Made by a program: the position numbers and the translations under genes. The notes beneath the pieces were generated by a model. The model was given only the letters and a program-made list of their open reading frames with translations. It searched no databases and was not told where the DNA came from. A stretch of DNA of 64,000 nucleotides from Deroplatys truncata. Its lineage: Eukaryota; Arthropoda; Insecta; Mantodea; Mantidae. Location: the NCBI GenBank assembly GCA_030765065.1, contig CM060984.1, positions 99,615,488 through 99,679,487 on the forward strand. Direction: 5' to 3'. Below, one piece after another: positions 34,035 to 41,502 of this stretch (position 1 is the first letter of the stretch; every line of letters starts with the position of its first letter).

Positions 34035-34729
34035 ACACACACACACACAGACACACACACGGACATGTTTCCAAAAATGCTTTTTTTGGATTCAGGAGGT
34101 CTGAAAACATGTATTTCCGGTGAAATCTCGGTATCGAATTTTTGGGTGGAATGCAATACTTCCCCTACTTACTATACGTAGTAGAGAAAGTAAAAAATAT
34201 TCTAAGAGCATTGCACAATAATTTCATAGAGTGTAGAGTAAATTTAATTAAATCATCATTCAAGATTTAAAAAGCCACCTGTTCATAATAGGTATGGCAG
34301 CTAGTAATAAACACAGCTTCATACTGTGGCTATGTAAACAAATAAAACAATATAGATGTTAAGCTAATACATTTGAATACTGCTGCATTTTTACTACAAT
34401 ATGACCTGATGCAGTACTGGAATTTTGTCAAAACTTTAGAAATAGATATACATACATAGGAATTTTAAACCTTCAAACCAGTAGACACCCTGACAATGCA
34501 ATTGGTTTAATTGCTCTTTGAATCAACATTTTTTTCTTCATAAGGACCAAAATTCTGCTACCTGGTTTACTCTGTGACTTGTCACATAACTTTTCAACTT
34601 GTTTTACAGTCTGAGTCATCCAAACTTCCAAGCACAACTTCATCTGTTATCTCCAGCAAACAAGCAACAACAGAAGGCAGTAATGGATTTCCTGAGGATT
34701 ACACTCTTACACTTGACACGTTTAAATAA
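15402..34729 (+). CDS. Secreted GH18 chitinase, nine coding exons, 453 aa predicted
   Basis: Exons: 15402-15468, 15725-15894, 21798-21963, 22182-22404, 23220-23343, 23454-23651, 28387-28468, 30406-30617, 34610-34729. All introns are GT-AG and all phases join. The enzyme would hydrolyse beta-1,4-GlcNAc bonds of chitin outside the cell (cuticle turnover, gut or peritrophic matrix). Visible features are a signal peptide (residues 1-23, core [14 protein letters not shown]), the GH18 barrel from about 28 to 405, LSVGGW at 104-109, [11 protein letters not shown] at 142-152 with catalytic Glu150 and its assisting Asp146/Asp148, MSYDLRG at 217-223, and [10 protein letters not shown] at 372-381. A Ser/Thr-rich tail (about 400-440) follows, as in insect chitinases, but the CBM14 domain often found after it is absent. 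Introns 2, 6 and 8 (5.9, 4.7 and 4.0 kb) are filled with repeats. An imaginal disc growth factor is unlikely because the catalytic Glu is kept. The insect chitinase group is not assigned. Confidence 0.93.
15725..15894 (+). CDS. Chitinase exon 2: start of GH18 barrel
   Basis: Encodes [20 protein letters not shown] and then the [12 protein letters not shown] strand, the first conserved GH18 block. The acceptor is TGATTTAG and the donor AAG|GTATGC, phase 0. Confidence 0.92.
16127..16772 (+). repeat. Local tandem duplication, first unit (~646 bp)
   Basis: The phrase AGTTCTTTGCACCTCAGGAA at 16127, with ~70 bp of following non-R1 sequence, recurs at 16773 (AGTTCTTTGCACTTCAGGAA). Both are followed by the R1 start AAATCTG. 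So a segment of host flank plus the 5' part of an R1 element was duplicated in tandem inside chitinase intron 2. Confidence 0.75.
16195..16772 (+). repeat. R1 element, 5' two-thirds
   Basis: R1 from the AAAATCTGGTATGTAACATTC start to TTTCCATGTAAAG. It is cut off at the duplication breakpoint. Confidence 0.75.
16842..18013 (+). repeat. R1 element interrupted by a SINE
   Basis: R1 from AAAAATCTGATGTGTAGCC to the end block GTGCATAATAGAGAAAG. It is split by the SINE at 17262-17554. Without the SINE, the two halves join in the TCTTAC..TTACCA block of the R1 consensus. Confidence 0.82.
17262..17554 (+). mobile_element. SINE family A, inserted in R1
   Basis: A 293-bp full-length copy. The head (TCGTCCTCTGTGTCGAGGGG, then ATGCTAGTCTCTAGTTCC) leads into B box GGGTTCAATTCTG, the body (GATTTTTTTCAG, then CATGGCTTTC), and the end AGCATCCATAAATAAAACTAATT. 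Target-site duplication: TCTTACTGCTTAC (17249-17261) and TCTTACAACTTAC (17555-17567), 11 of 13 identical. Confidence 0.88.
18014..18944 (+). repeat. R1 element, near full length, abutting the previous copy
   Basis: It starts AAAATCTAATGTGATACACTC immediately after the end of the preceding copy and ends TATATGTAGTAGAGAAAG. The interior CA tract carries ACAGATAGACAGACACACAC. This gives a head-to-tail dimer in intron 2. Confidence 0.85.
18945..20060 (+). repeat. Strongly diverged R1-like sequence, split by an insertion
   Basis: It opens with the R1 start AAAAATCTGATGCAAC just after the previous copy. Weaker R1 matches follow (ATGTGACACAAACTGTATATT, TTTAATGAAAATCATTAGAACC, CTCAAAACATGTACTTCTG) down to about 20060. 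The match is patchy, and a SINE-like insertion occupies 19434-19732. Confidence 0.55.
19434..19732. mobile_element. ~300-bp SINE-like insertion with target-site duplication
   Basis: It is bracketed by TTATTCACAGAAAAT (19419-19433) and TTATTCACAAAAAAT (19733-19747), one mismatch in 15, inside an R1-like sequence that is continuous without it. It is richer in G+C than its surroundings (AGGTGGCGGCCACACC, GTGGTGGGCCAATCAC). I see no clear A/B boxes and no second copy, so its family is unknown. Confidence 0.6.
20540..21560 (+). pseudogene. Non-LTR retrotransposon reverse transcriptase relic
   Basis: Broken plus-strand frames carry reverse-transcriptase landmarks in order: LLLDIA*AFDKVW (the palm motif of LINE RTs) near 20567, AGVPQS near 20740, and a later stretch [20 protein letters not shown]. 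The downstream text [13 protein letters not shown] resembles the RT thumb/C-terminal region (LQN..LR...NA) of jockey-type elements. The FADD catalytic block is mutated beyond recognition (near 20815-20850). Stops and shifts are frequent, so it is long dead. It lies in chitinase intron 2. Confidence 0.68.
21798..21963 (+). CDS. Chitinase exon 3: SxGG motif
   Basis: Encodes [20 protein letters not shown] and then [14 protein letters not shown], the substrate-binding SxGG block of GH18. Acceptor ATTGTAG, donor TAG|GTATGC, phase 1. Confidence 0.93.
22182..22404 (+). CDS. Chitinase exon 4: catalytic DxxDxDxE motif
   Basis: Encodes [20 protein letters not shown] with the proton-donor Glu, then [20 protein letters not shown] and [13 protein letters not shown]. 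Acceptor TTTTACAG, donor CAG|GTAAAT, phase 2. Confidence 0.96.
23220..23343 (+). CDS. Chitinase exon 5: MSYDLRG block
   Basis: Encodes [18 protein letters not shown] and THSPLYKRP, the conserved strand and loop that position the substrate. Acceptor TACTACAG. The donor is GTG|GTTAGT, a usable but weaker site. Phase 0. Confidence 0.92.
23454..23651 (+). CDS. Chitinase exon 6: [12 protein letters not shown] block
   Basis: Encodes [20 protein letters not shown] and then [13 protein letters not shown], ending AHGSLAYFE, the usual join to the ICxxL block of the next exon. Acceptor CATCAACAG, donor GAG|GTAAAT. Confidence 0.94.
23905..24080. repeat. Low-copy interspersed repeat, copy 1
   Basis: It shares AATCATGGCACAACTTGCACC, GTTTTGGGGGG and an ATTC/ATACAAAAAAT region with 46585-46690. 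A related G-rich phrase occurs near 24895-24960. Class unknown. Confidence 0.4.
24310..24676 (-). mobile_element. SINE family B copy 1
   Basis: Inserted in reverse. The minus-strand head reads CATGGCTGAGTGGTTAGACC (A-box region) and GGTTTGATCCCAGGGAACC (B-box region), a tRNA-derived promoter. A ~300-bp body follows. The target-site duplication TACATTGAAATA is perfect (24298-24309 and 24677-24688). A related copy lies at 53884-54242. Located in chitinase intron 6. Confidence 0.88.
25093..26017 (+). repeat. R1 element, full length, in chitinase intron 6
   Basis: It starts AAAAATCTGATGTGTTACATT and ends AAGACAAAGTAAAAAGC. It contains a GAAA microsatellite (25347-25410) at a position where other copies have a short A/G-rich run, and a degenerate CA tract (CACATATGCACATGCACACA). 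Confidence 0.85.
25347..25410. repeat. (GAAA)n microsatellite
   Basis: About fourteen GAAA units inside an R1 copy. Confidence 0.95.
26960..27420 (-). pseudogene. hAT transposase C-terminal (dimerisation domain) relic
   Basis: The minus strand reads [20 protein letters not shown] followed by [19 protein letters not shown] and [11 protein letters not shown] before a stop. This is the hAT dimerisation region (ERSFSxLKxIKxxLR...RL..LALL..E). The upstream part (27100-27420) is broken. It lies in chitinase intron 6, in opposite orientation to the gene. Confidence 0.6.
28387..28468 (+). CDS. Chitinase exon 7
   Basis: A short 82-bp exon encoding [20 protein letters not shown] and KVPYAYKG, typical of insect chitinases between the LAYFE and QWVGYE blocks. 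Acceptor TGTTGCAG, donor AAAG|GTACTG. It lies 4.7 kb after exon 6, beyond several repeats. Confidence 0.92.
28480..29550. other. Chitinase intron 7, unremarkable part
   Basis: AT-rich intron sequence. I see no repeat copy or coding trace before the SINE at 29566. Confidence 0.4.
29566..29863 (+). mobile_element. SINE family A, full-length reference copy
   Basis: A 298-bp tRNA-derived SINE. The head TCATCTGTGGTGTAATGGTT (A-box region), then ACCATGCTAGCCTCTAGTTC and a B-box-like AGATTTAAACCTGG, precedes a body with GGAAGTAAAGCC, GTGGTCCCGTGTCATAG, AAAAGAACCTCAAGCCTGAT and CATTCTATAT-like text (here reversed), ending AAAGAGCATCCATAAATAAA. A perfect target-site duplication TGTAAATGCAGGAG flanks it (29552-29565, 29864-29877). 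Other copies: 7917-8177, 17262-17554, 54524-54807. In chitinase intron 7. Confidence 0.93.
30406..30617 (+). CDS. Chitinase exon 8: end of GH18 barrel and start of linker
   Basis: Encodes [39 protein letters not shown] with the conserved Trp at the barrel floor, and the linker [13 protein letters not shown]. Acceptor TTCATATAG, donor AAG|GTAAAT. Reading on into the intron gives a stop at 30671, so intron retention would shorten the tail. Confidence 0.94.
32038..32205 (+). repeat. R1 fragment with CA tract
   Basis: R1 3' blocks: CTGGACTTAAATACAAAG, TTTTGTTTTTAGTTATG, a (CA)12 run (32108-32131), then AAACATGTATATCCAGTGAA. Confidence 0.7.
33256..34194 (+). repeat. R1 element, full-length reference copy
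   Basis: The best preserved R1 with the longest CA tract. It begins AAAAATCTGATGTGTTACACT, then CACATGACTTTCTCTACTCT. Interior landmarks: AATATCTCGAAAACGG, GATCTACATTTTTTGTGTAG, ATCTCTTATGGTTTACCAG, AATCGTTAGAGCCATTTTTG, CCATGTAAAGGGTAGTCTGG, GTTGAGTTATGCTGTTCACA, the CA microsatellite (33961-34060), and GGTGAAATCTCGGTATCGA. It ends CTTACTATACGTAGTAGAGA then AAGTAAAAA. The 12-mer ACTTTCTCTACT near the 5' end is inverted as AGTAGAGAAAGT at the 3' end, next to a TACTATACGTAGTA hairpin. No conserved open frame exists, so it is non-autonomous. It lies in chitinase intron 8. Confidence 0.9.
33961..34060. repeat. Expanded (CA)n microsatellite inside R1
   Basis: About 100 bp: (AC)34, then GACAC-interrupted shorter CA blocks. 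Sister copies have far shorter tracts at the same place. Confidence 0.95.
34610..34729 (+). CDS. Chitinase exon 9: Ser/Thr-rich tail and stop
   Basis: Acceptor TTGTTTTACAG. The frame continues in phase 0 as [18 protein letters not shown], then [20 protein letters not shown], one Lys and TAA. The composition matches the O-glycosylated linker of insect chitinases. The exon could be mis-assigned (real linker exons might lie beyond), because a GT donor-like AAGGTAGGT sits just downstream of the stop. No CBM14-coding exon was seen to the right. Confidence 0.7.
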   Translation, partial: SESSKLPSTTSSVISSKQATTEGSNGFPEDYTLTLDTFK

Positions 34730-34732
34730 AAA
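34725..34732 (+). promoter_or_regulatory. Possible poly(A) signal overlapping the chitinase stop codon
   Basis: AATAAA overlaps the TAA stop (TTTAAATAAAAATT). If used, the 3' UTR would be only a few tens of bases. It is inference from the motif alone. Confidence 0.35.
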
Positions 34733-34749
34733 TTAAGGTAGGTATAAAA

Positions 34750-35380
34750 TGATCTCATTATTGATAGTTTTATCAATATAGTTTTAAAGTATCCACATTT
34801 CTCAATAAAATTATTGAAATGGAACATAGTTACATGTGTAATAAACATAATAATGACATACAAGATTATTGTACTAATTAGATTTTGGATATGGATACTT
34901 GTGACTGCATTCATCACAAGAGAAAATAATCCTTCATATTTATCCAATGGCAAAATAGTGAAACTTTGATTAAATGATTTAGGCTTATTGAGATTTTTCT
35001 CACACCCAAATCTTATTTCAGATAATTCTATAGATTTATTTTTGTAAGGATGTTAAATGAATCCCTTCATGATGAAAGGGTATCAATTCAGTTTTACCAA
35101 GTTTTGTGAAACACTATCATGAGTCCTAAATTTCTTTCATTCCATTTAACATCTAAGATGCATTTAATATCTAACCTCATATCAGCAGCATTTTTGCCTT
35201 TGGAACAATTGCTGATTGGTAAGGATCTTCATTCAATTTACTGTTGTGTTAATCTTTAGGTTTGTTTTCTTTATTTCGGGTTTTTCTTTTACTACAGAAA
35301 ATTTACACACACATTCACTCTCACTCATATTTCAAAGTCTAGGGAGGATGGGGAACAATTCTGGCTAAAGAAAAATTCTC
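34750..35380. other. No recognised feature (downstream of chitinase)
   Basis: AT-rich. I looked here for a CBM14-coding exon (Cys-rich frame with CDWP-like text) and saw none. Confidence 0.4.
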
Positions 35381-35384
35381 ATTC

Positions 35385-35462
35385 TTCAGCCAGAAAATGA
35401 AATCAGAACTTCTGGATTTGGAAGCTAGCATGCTAACCATCAGACCATAGAGGCAGTCCTAA
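35385..35462 (-). repeat. tRNA-like SINE head fragment
   Basis: On the minus strand: GACTGCCTCTATGGTCTGAT, GGTTAGCATGCTAGCTTCC and AAATCCAGAAGTTCTGATTTC. It is tRNA-like and resembles the family A head (TAATGGTTACCATGCTAGCC), but no A-type body follows. Confidence 0.45.
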
Positions 35463-36150
35463 GTCGTATTATTAAAGTGTTGATGTGGTTATAGAAGACA
35501 GCTTGCAAGATATACATGGCTATCATGAATTTAAAATCAGTAATTGATTTTAATAAATTTTTGTAACTGTTAGAACGATACCAACTGTTTTACTGTAATA
35601 ACTACACTCTATCACTAACGGGTTTATACAGGGTCTTTTTAACAAAAAGTTTACATTTCAATCATGCAATAATAAAGGAAGTATTGAACTGGTTTCTTTT
35701 TAAAATGATGTGATAGACATTCTAGATGGGAAATTGAATGTTATCCCAATTTTGAAAATTATCTGACTGATGGTCTTTTTTCATGAAGAGATTCAAATGA
35801 TAAATTGAATGATGAAACATGATTATGCTTGATGCTGTGTTCCTTGAAGTAAACAAACAATTCTGTGTAATGTTGTTTATACAATATTAGCTTATTCCTC
35901 AAATATGTTTTCTGAAGTTACATAGTCAAAATATACTGTAATACTATCAAATATACCTATACAAAGAGTTTATACTCAGTTACTCAAATCTAATTAGTAA
36001 GTGGCTTGTGATTAATGAATGGTCATGTTATGTAAAGTGAGACATGAAATCCAAATTTTTACAAAAAGCACATTTAAATTTCCTGCTGAACTCTTAAATG
36101 ATAATAGGACTGTAAGAATTATTTCAATGTGGCACATACACTCTAAAAAC
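35463..36150. other. No recognised feature
   Basis: AT-rich intergenic DNA. Confidence 0.35.
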
Positions 36151-36154
36151 CTCA

Positions 36155-36999
36155 TTATTACTTTCTCTACTATGTATAGTAAGCAGGGGAAGTATTGCAT
36201 TCCACCCAAAAATTTGATACTGAGATTTCACCGGAAATACATGTTTTGAGGTGCCATGAATCCAAATAAAGGATTTTTTGGAAACATGTTCGTGTGTCTG
36301 ACTGTCTGTGAACAGCATAACTCAAAAATGAAAAGTCAGATAAATACCAAACTTGGTATTTGAGCTTCTCCAAAGGATGCAACACATTTCAAGAAAATTC
36401 CCTCACCCCAGACTACTCTTTACATGGAAAATTTTTCGAAAATTTTGATTTTCTCAAAAATGGCTCTAACAGTTTTGATTAAAATATCATATGTTTAAGA
36501 TATTTTCATGGCAAATGAAATGTATACCTTGAATTTTCTGAGAGTGTCCCCAAAAGTCCTCTTCGTTCCAAATGACTTTTGCATAGCTGGTAAACTGTAA
36601 GAGATAGACAAAATTTCACTATACAAAAAATGTAGATCTTGTTAAAACATGCAATTTATTTCATATACATTTTTATTGTCGAGTGACCAATTTTCGAGAT
36701 ATTCTTTATTTGTTTGAGTTTTCCAATACTTATACTTTTTCTCAAATGGGAATTTGTTATTCTTTATTTTTAATGTCCTGGACATGCAAAGAGAATGGAA
36801 TGCTCTACATAGCAACCAGCTCTTAAAAGATTTGACTATCACTTAAAGCCTACCATATTCCCCTTGCACCTACAAGAAAATTAGCAATAAGGTAGTTTCT
36901 GAAAATGTTTATCTCAATTAACATAAAGTATATGGAGAATAAACATTTGTAAAAACAGTTTGTACAAGAAAGTCGTGTGAGTGCAACACATCAATTTTT
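36155..36999 (-). repeat. R1 element, full length, reverse
   Basis: On plus it starts TTACTTTCTCTACTATGTATAG (complement of the R1 3' end) and finishes CACATCAATTTTTTTTTTTTG (complement of the R1 5' end). The CA tract has shrunk to a few bases (TTCGTGTGTCTGACTGTCTG). Confidence 0.88.
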
Positions 37000-37690
37000 T
37001 TTTTTTGAGGACTACTCTGAACATGTTTCAGAGCTAGCTTCTCTCCATCGTCTACTTTCTTATTTCCCTGTAAGTGTCACTTTTTGCTTTATGTATTTGG
37101 TGACGAGATCTTTGACTGTTGGTAAACTAAAATCATAACTAATCCTTGCTCTTTTGTATCAAGAGTTTTTCCATGTGGTTAAATCTATTGACTTTTGGAT
37201 TGCCTATGTTAACTTTATTATTTTTTTTTTGTCAAAAATGGTTAGCAATTGCAGATTTTCTTGTTTACTCATATTTTATGTGTCTTAGATGTTCTTTATA
37301 CCTCAAATAAATCAATGTTCCTTTTTGTTTTTCCTATATAACTTAATTCTTTTTAAAGAGCATAGTTTCTGTATTTTTTATACTGTAGATCTTATTTTCT
37401 TTTGGTTTTAAAATTTTTACATTTTACTCTGTATTGATTTCTTTAAAAATCCATACTTGTCCACTGCTTCCTTGATATGTTCCAGCTCTTCCTTATATTT
37501 CTTCTTATTCACTGATGAATGAACTCTTTGATACAAAAGAACAAGGATTATGACTGTTATGAATTTTAGTTTACCAACAGACAGGGTCTCATCACTAAGT
37601 ACATCAAGCCACAAGTGACACCTAACGAGAAATTTGTCCATGCTGTTAGCTGACAATGGAGACAAGATGTCTCCAAAATGCATTAATGGC
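37000..37690. other. No recognised feature
   Basis: T-rich sequence with a 91-codon minus frame (37417-37692). The frame has a Lys/Glu-rich end and no motif; I do not call it a gene. Confidence 0.3.
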
Positions 37691-37693
37691 AAT

Positions 37694-38536
37694 TCTAAAA
37701 AATCTGATGCATTACACTCACATGACTTTCTCTACTCTTGTACAAACTATTTTTACAAACGCTTATTCTCCATATGCTTCATGTTAATCGAGTTGCTAAT
37801 CTTATTGCTAATTTTCTTGTAGGTGCAAGGGGAATATGGTAGTATTTAAGCGATAGTCAATTCTTTTAAGCGCTGATTGCTATGTGGTGCATTCCATTCT
37901 CTTTGTATGTCCAGCACATAAAAAAAATGAATAACGAATTTCCATTTGAGAAAAAGTAAGTATTAGAAAATTTAAAGGAATAACAAGCAATATCTCGAAA
38001 ATGGTTCACTCAACAAAAATAATGTATATGACATAAATTGTGTATTTTAACGAGATCTACTTTTTTGTGTAGTAAAATGTTGTCTATCTCTTATGGTTTA
38101 CCAGTTATGCAAAAGTCGTTTACAATGAAGAATACTTTTGGAGACATTCCCAGAAAATTCGAGATATACATTTCATTTATCATGAAAATATCTTAAACAT
38201 ATGATATTTTAATCAAAATCGTTAGAAAATTAAAATTTTCGAAAAATGTTCCATGTAAATGGTAATCTGGGGTGGGGGGAGTTTCTTGAAAACCTTCGTG
38301 TCACATCTTTGGAAGATACTGAACCTAAATACCAAGTTTGGTGTTTATCTGACTGTTCGTTTCTGAGTTATGCTGTTCACAGACACACAGACACACGCAC
38401 ACGGACATGCTTCCAAAAATGCTTTTTTTGGATTCAGGGGGTCTCAAAACATATATTTCCGGTGAAATCTCGGTATCGAATTTTTGGGTGGAATACAATA
38501 CTTTCCCTACTTACTATACGTAGTAGAGAAAGTAAC
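37694..38536 (+). repeat. R1 element, full length
   Basis: Starts AATCTGATGCATTACACTC and ends ATACGTAGTAGAGAAAGTAA. The CA tract is short (GACACACAGACACACGCACA). Relative to 33256-34194 it has a small deletion after AATCGTTAGA. Confidence 0.9.
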
Positions 38537-38539
38537 AAG

Positions 38540-39600
38540 TAGTTAAGTTTTTCGAGAGTGTGTGCCACATTGAAATAATTCTCGAAATACATTACATCAC
38601 TGTGTTTTTCCCTACATTAGTGATATTTTAGATAATAGGACATCTCTAAAGCAGCAATATCATATTGAAGACTATTTGGAAAGTTGAAGTATAGCCAGTA
38701 TACACTAGCTAAACCATAACCACACAATAATGGAGATATTATTTCTGTGGTAAACATCTGACTGAGAGCAGGACAGAAGTTAGTGTTAACCTCTCATATT
38801 TTGTGTATGAATGATTACTTTCAATTACTTTGTATGCTAGAAATTTCAAAATAGACAGAATCCTGCCTTCATTACTATCCACAACAATGATGAATTAATG
38901 TGTGACTCATCAAATGGGCCAGATTCAAATTACATCTTTTGAAGTCTTTTGTGGAGTTTCTCTTTGCTCAGAAAAAGTAAACATTCAGTGTTAAACCACC
39001 CCAGGCTTGTTTCATAATTTAATGTACTTAAAGCCCACAGCATTGCACAAAAAAGTGAAAGTTCATTTATGTGAATGAGAGATGCCAACAAGTTATCACG
39101 GATTATGTTCAATTAAAAATACTAAAACAAATCTATGTACATTTTTCAAATCATTAAACAAAATTAAGGCTTCCATGGTGAGATTACTTTTTCCCCAACC
39201 TCCTATAAAGTTACTATTTTGATGCTTTTGACAGATGCTACTATTCCAGAATCTTCTTTACCTTACAGACATTCATGAAAAGCAATCCTTAAAGTAATGA
39301 GTAGAGGGTGGATTTCTATGCACTTAAAACAAGTGAATATATGCATGCATTTATGCTGTAAAAATGTTGAAAATATGCTATAAAAATTGAGAAATATGCC
39401 CCAAAAAGTGTTCATATTGAATGAAGTTCACAATTTCCTCATACATTTATTCAGTTTTTGAATGTAACAAAATGACAAAAGTGAAGCAATGTTCTACTTT
39501 CATTGAATTTTAACTTATAATAGGCCTACGTATATGATTGCTATTAATCCAATATCAATTACTGAAGTATCATTCATCAATCACTTTACAATCATTTGAT
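38540..39600. other. No recognised feature
   Basis: AT-rich. It may include the non-coding flank of the hAT relic to the right, but no TIR was found. Confidence 0.35.
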
Positions 39601-39612
39601 TCATTGTTTTTG

Positions 39613-41240
39613 TTATAATACACAATTAAATATTTCTCTAAATTTTCTGGCAGAAAACTTTTTTCTCCTGTCACTTAAAATGTTTTTGTACAAAGAAAAT
39701 GACCTCTCCACGTCACATGAAGTCACAGGACAGTATCGCAAAGAGGCTATGTCACTTGCAGAATAGGAATTAAATTGTTTTTCACATTCACCAAGGGACA
39801 CACTATTTACGTCTGGAAGGAATGTTAGTCCTGGATTCCTGGCTTCAATTTCCTCAATTTTGCAACAAAGACTCTCTCCAATTTCTCCAGGTACTTCTTT
39901 GGTGATTGTGGTTTGATAAATCAGACACAAGTTAGTGGTACACATTTTCTTTTCTTCTAGATATGCGATTTGCTTCTGTAATTTGCTAAAATAGGTTTTA
40001 ATGAATACTAATTTAGCCTGGAGGTTCTTCTCATTGCACCATTTACTGCAGTCTCATTCTTGCCCAAAGCTTCCAGCACCTTTTGCACATTTTCTAGGTC
40101 ACCATAATATAATGCTGCTTTTATCCATGTACCCCATCTTGTAAGGATAGGTTGTGTGTGTAGGCAGCATTTCAGAAAATAACTTCACTCTTGAAGGAGC
40201 CTTCATGAATACTTTCTCCACAGAGGATATCAAAGTGTTCACAAAGTTTGCCTGAATTTCCTCCGCCAACCTGTGAAGACCATGTGCTAGACATGTCACA
40301 TGCACTACCTATGGGTAAAACACCTGCAAAGCTTTGACTACCTTAATCATGAATGCTGCCGCATCTGCAACTATTAGTAGGAGTTTTCTCTCATTTTCTT
40401 GGGCAGACCACATGACATGCAGTACATCGCAAAGAACCTAAGCAATCGTGGAGTAGTTTGTTTCTTCTATTACCTTGGATATAAGAAGATAGGGTGTTCC
40501 TGGTTCATTTTCCAAGAGTTTTCCCACAATGACATTGCCAATGAACAGTCCACACAAATCTATGGTTTCATCTACAGACAACTATATATTGCCTCGGATT
40601 TCCTGGAGCACGTAAAACAATCAAATATAAAATTAAATTTTTGGATTTACTGTATTGAGTGAATATTTCTGTGCTGTGTTAAATTAAAATGCATAGCATT
40701 TGTAATTTTTTACAATGTTCTTAATTAAATAAACTTGCCTCCTCATATACAGGGCCAATGTAATTTCTCCTCAATGTAGACTCATCGGGAACTTTATGTC
40801 TGCAATATCTAGGAATCCTTGAAATACTATATTGTTGACTTTTTTCAGAGGAATGTTGGCTGACACTACTGCCTTGCACAGATCTGTTGAGAAAATATAA
40901 TTTCCACTGTTCCTTGAGGAAAATGCTGATGTTAAGGTTGACTGAACCTTCGAAATGTTTTGTAGCAGTATTATTCTTATGAGCTGCTATTTGTAAATGT
41001 TGTGTAATTTTAAATCTTTTGTCGCAGGATACCTATAAAAATTAATCTTATTGTAACTAATGTAAAAATAAATATATATATATATATATATATTTACTGC
41101 AGTGTTATATTGATACTATGCACAATTTATTATAAAATAAAGATTTATAATTAAATTAAACTCACATGTTTGTCACAGACTTGGCATAGGACAATTTTCC
41201 AATCAGTTGATAATGCAGGATTCCCATCAATCCATTGTTT
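39613..41240 (-). pseudogene. hAT-type transposase relic (BED-like finger, core and dimerisation domain)
   Basis: Reading the minus strand from right to left: a BED-like zinc-finger start, DWKIVLCQVCDKH (about 41163-41230); then IFSTDLCKAVVSANIPLKKV with a frameshift into PDESTLRRNYIGPVYE (about 40750-40950); SVDETIDLCGLFIGNVIVGK (about 40510-40600) with the catalytic-region Asp; VVHVTCLAHGLHRLAEEIQ and VEKVFMKAPSRVKLFSE (40140-40310); and the dimerisation block CPVTSCDVERSFSLYKNILS, then DRRKKFS, to a stop at 39613. At least one frameshift and several stops break it. The last 110 codons (39613-39945) are open. Cut-and-paste activity is lost. The family is hAT by motif order; no terminal repeats or 8-bp duplication were identified. 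Confidence 0.8.
41072..41094. repeat. (TA)n microsatellite
   Basis: About eleven TA units, inside the hAT relic where an intron-like gap separates the finger from the core. Confidence 0.9.
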
Positions 41241-41502
41241 AAGCAAATATGTTTTGCTGGATTTTTCCTTTGACATCTTCTCTGTTCTTTTACACTTACA
41301 AAATGACAATGATTAAGAAACTGGTAGGAATTTAAACTAGGCACACAGAAAGGAGCAATTCAGTGTAAAGGAGAGTTCCAACAATATTGGTGCAATAAAT
41401 TATCTATTGTTGACAAACACGTTCTTGGTGCTCACCAATTGTAAAGATTTTAAACTCCAGCTACCTGACCCATGCATGGTTGCTACTGGGCTGTTTCATA
41501 CA

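Noticed and set aside
33753..34181. Open frames of Val/Cys or Thr/His repeats on both strands around the CA tract
   Set aside because: They are translations of the (CA)n microsatellite and R1 text. Similar peptides (for example [17 protein letters not shown]) recur only because R1 copies recur.
34730..36150. A downstream CBM14 exon for the chitinase
   Set aside because: No frame with the expected Cys spacing or CDWP-like text was seen here.
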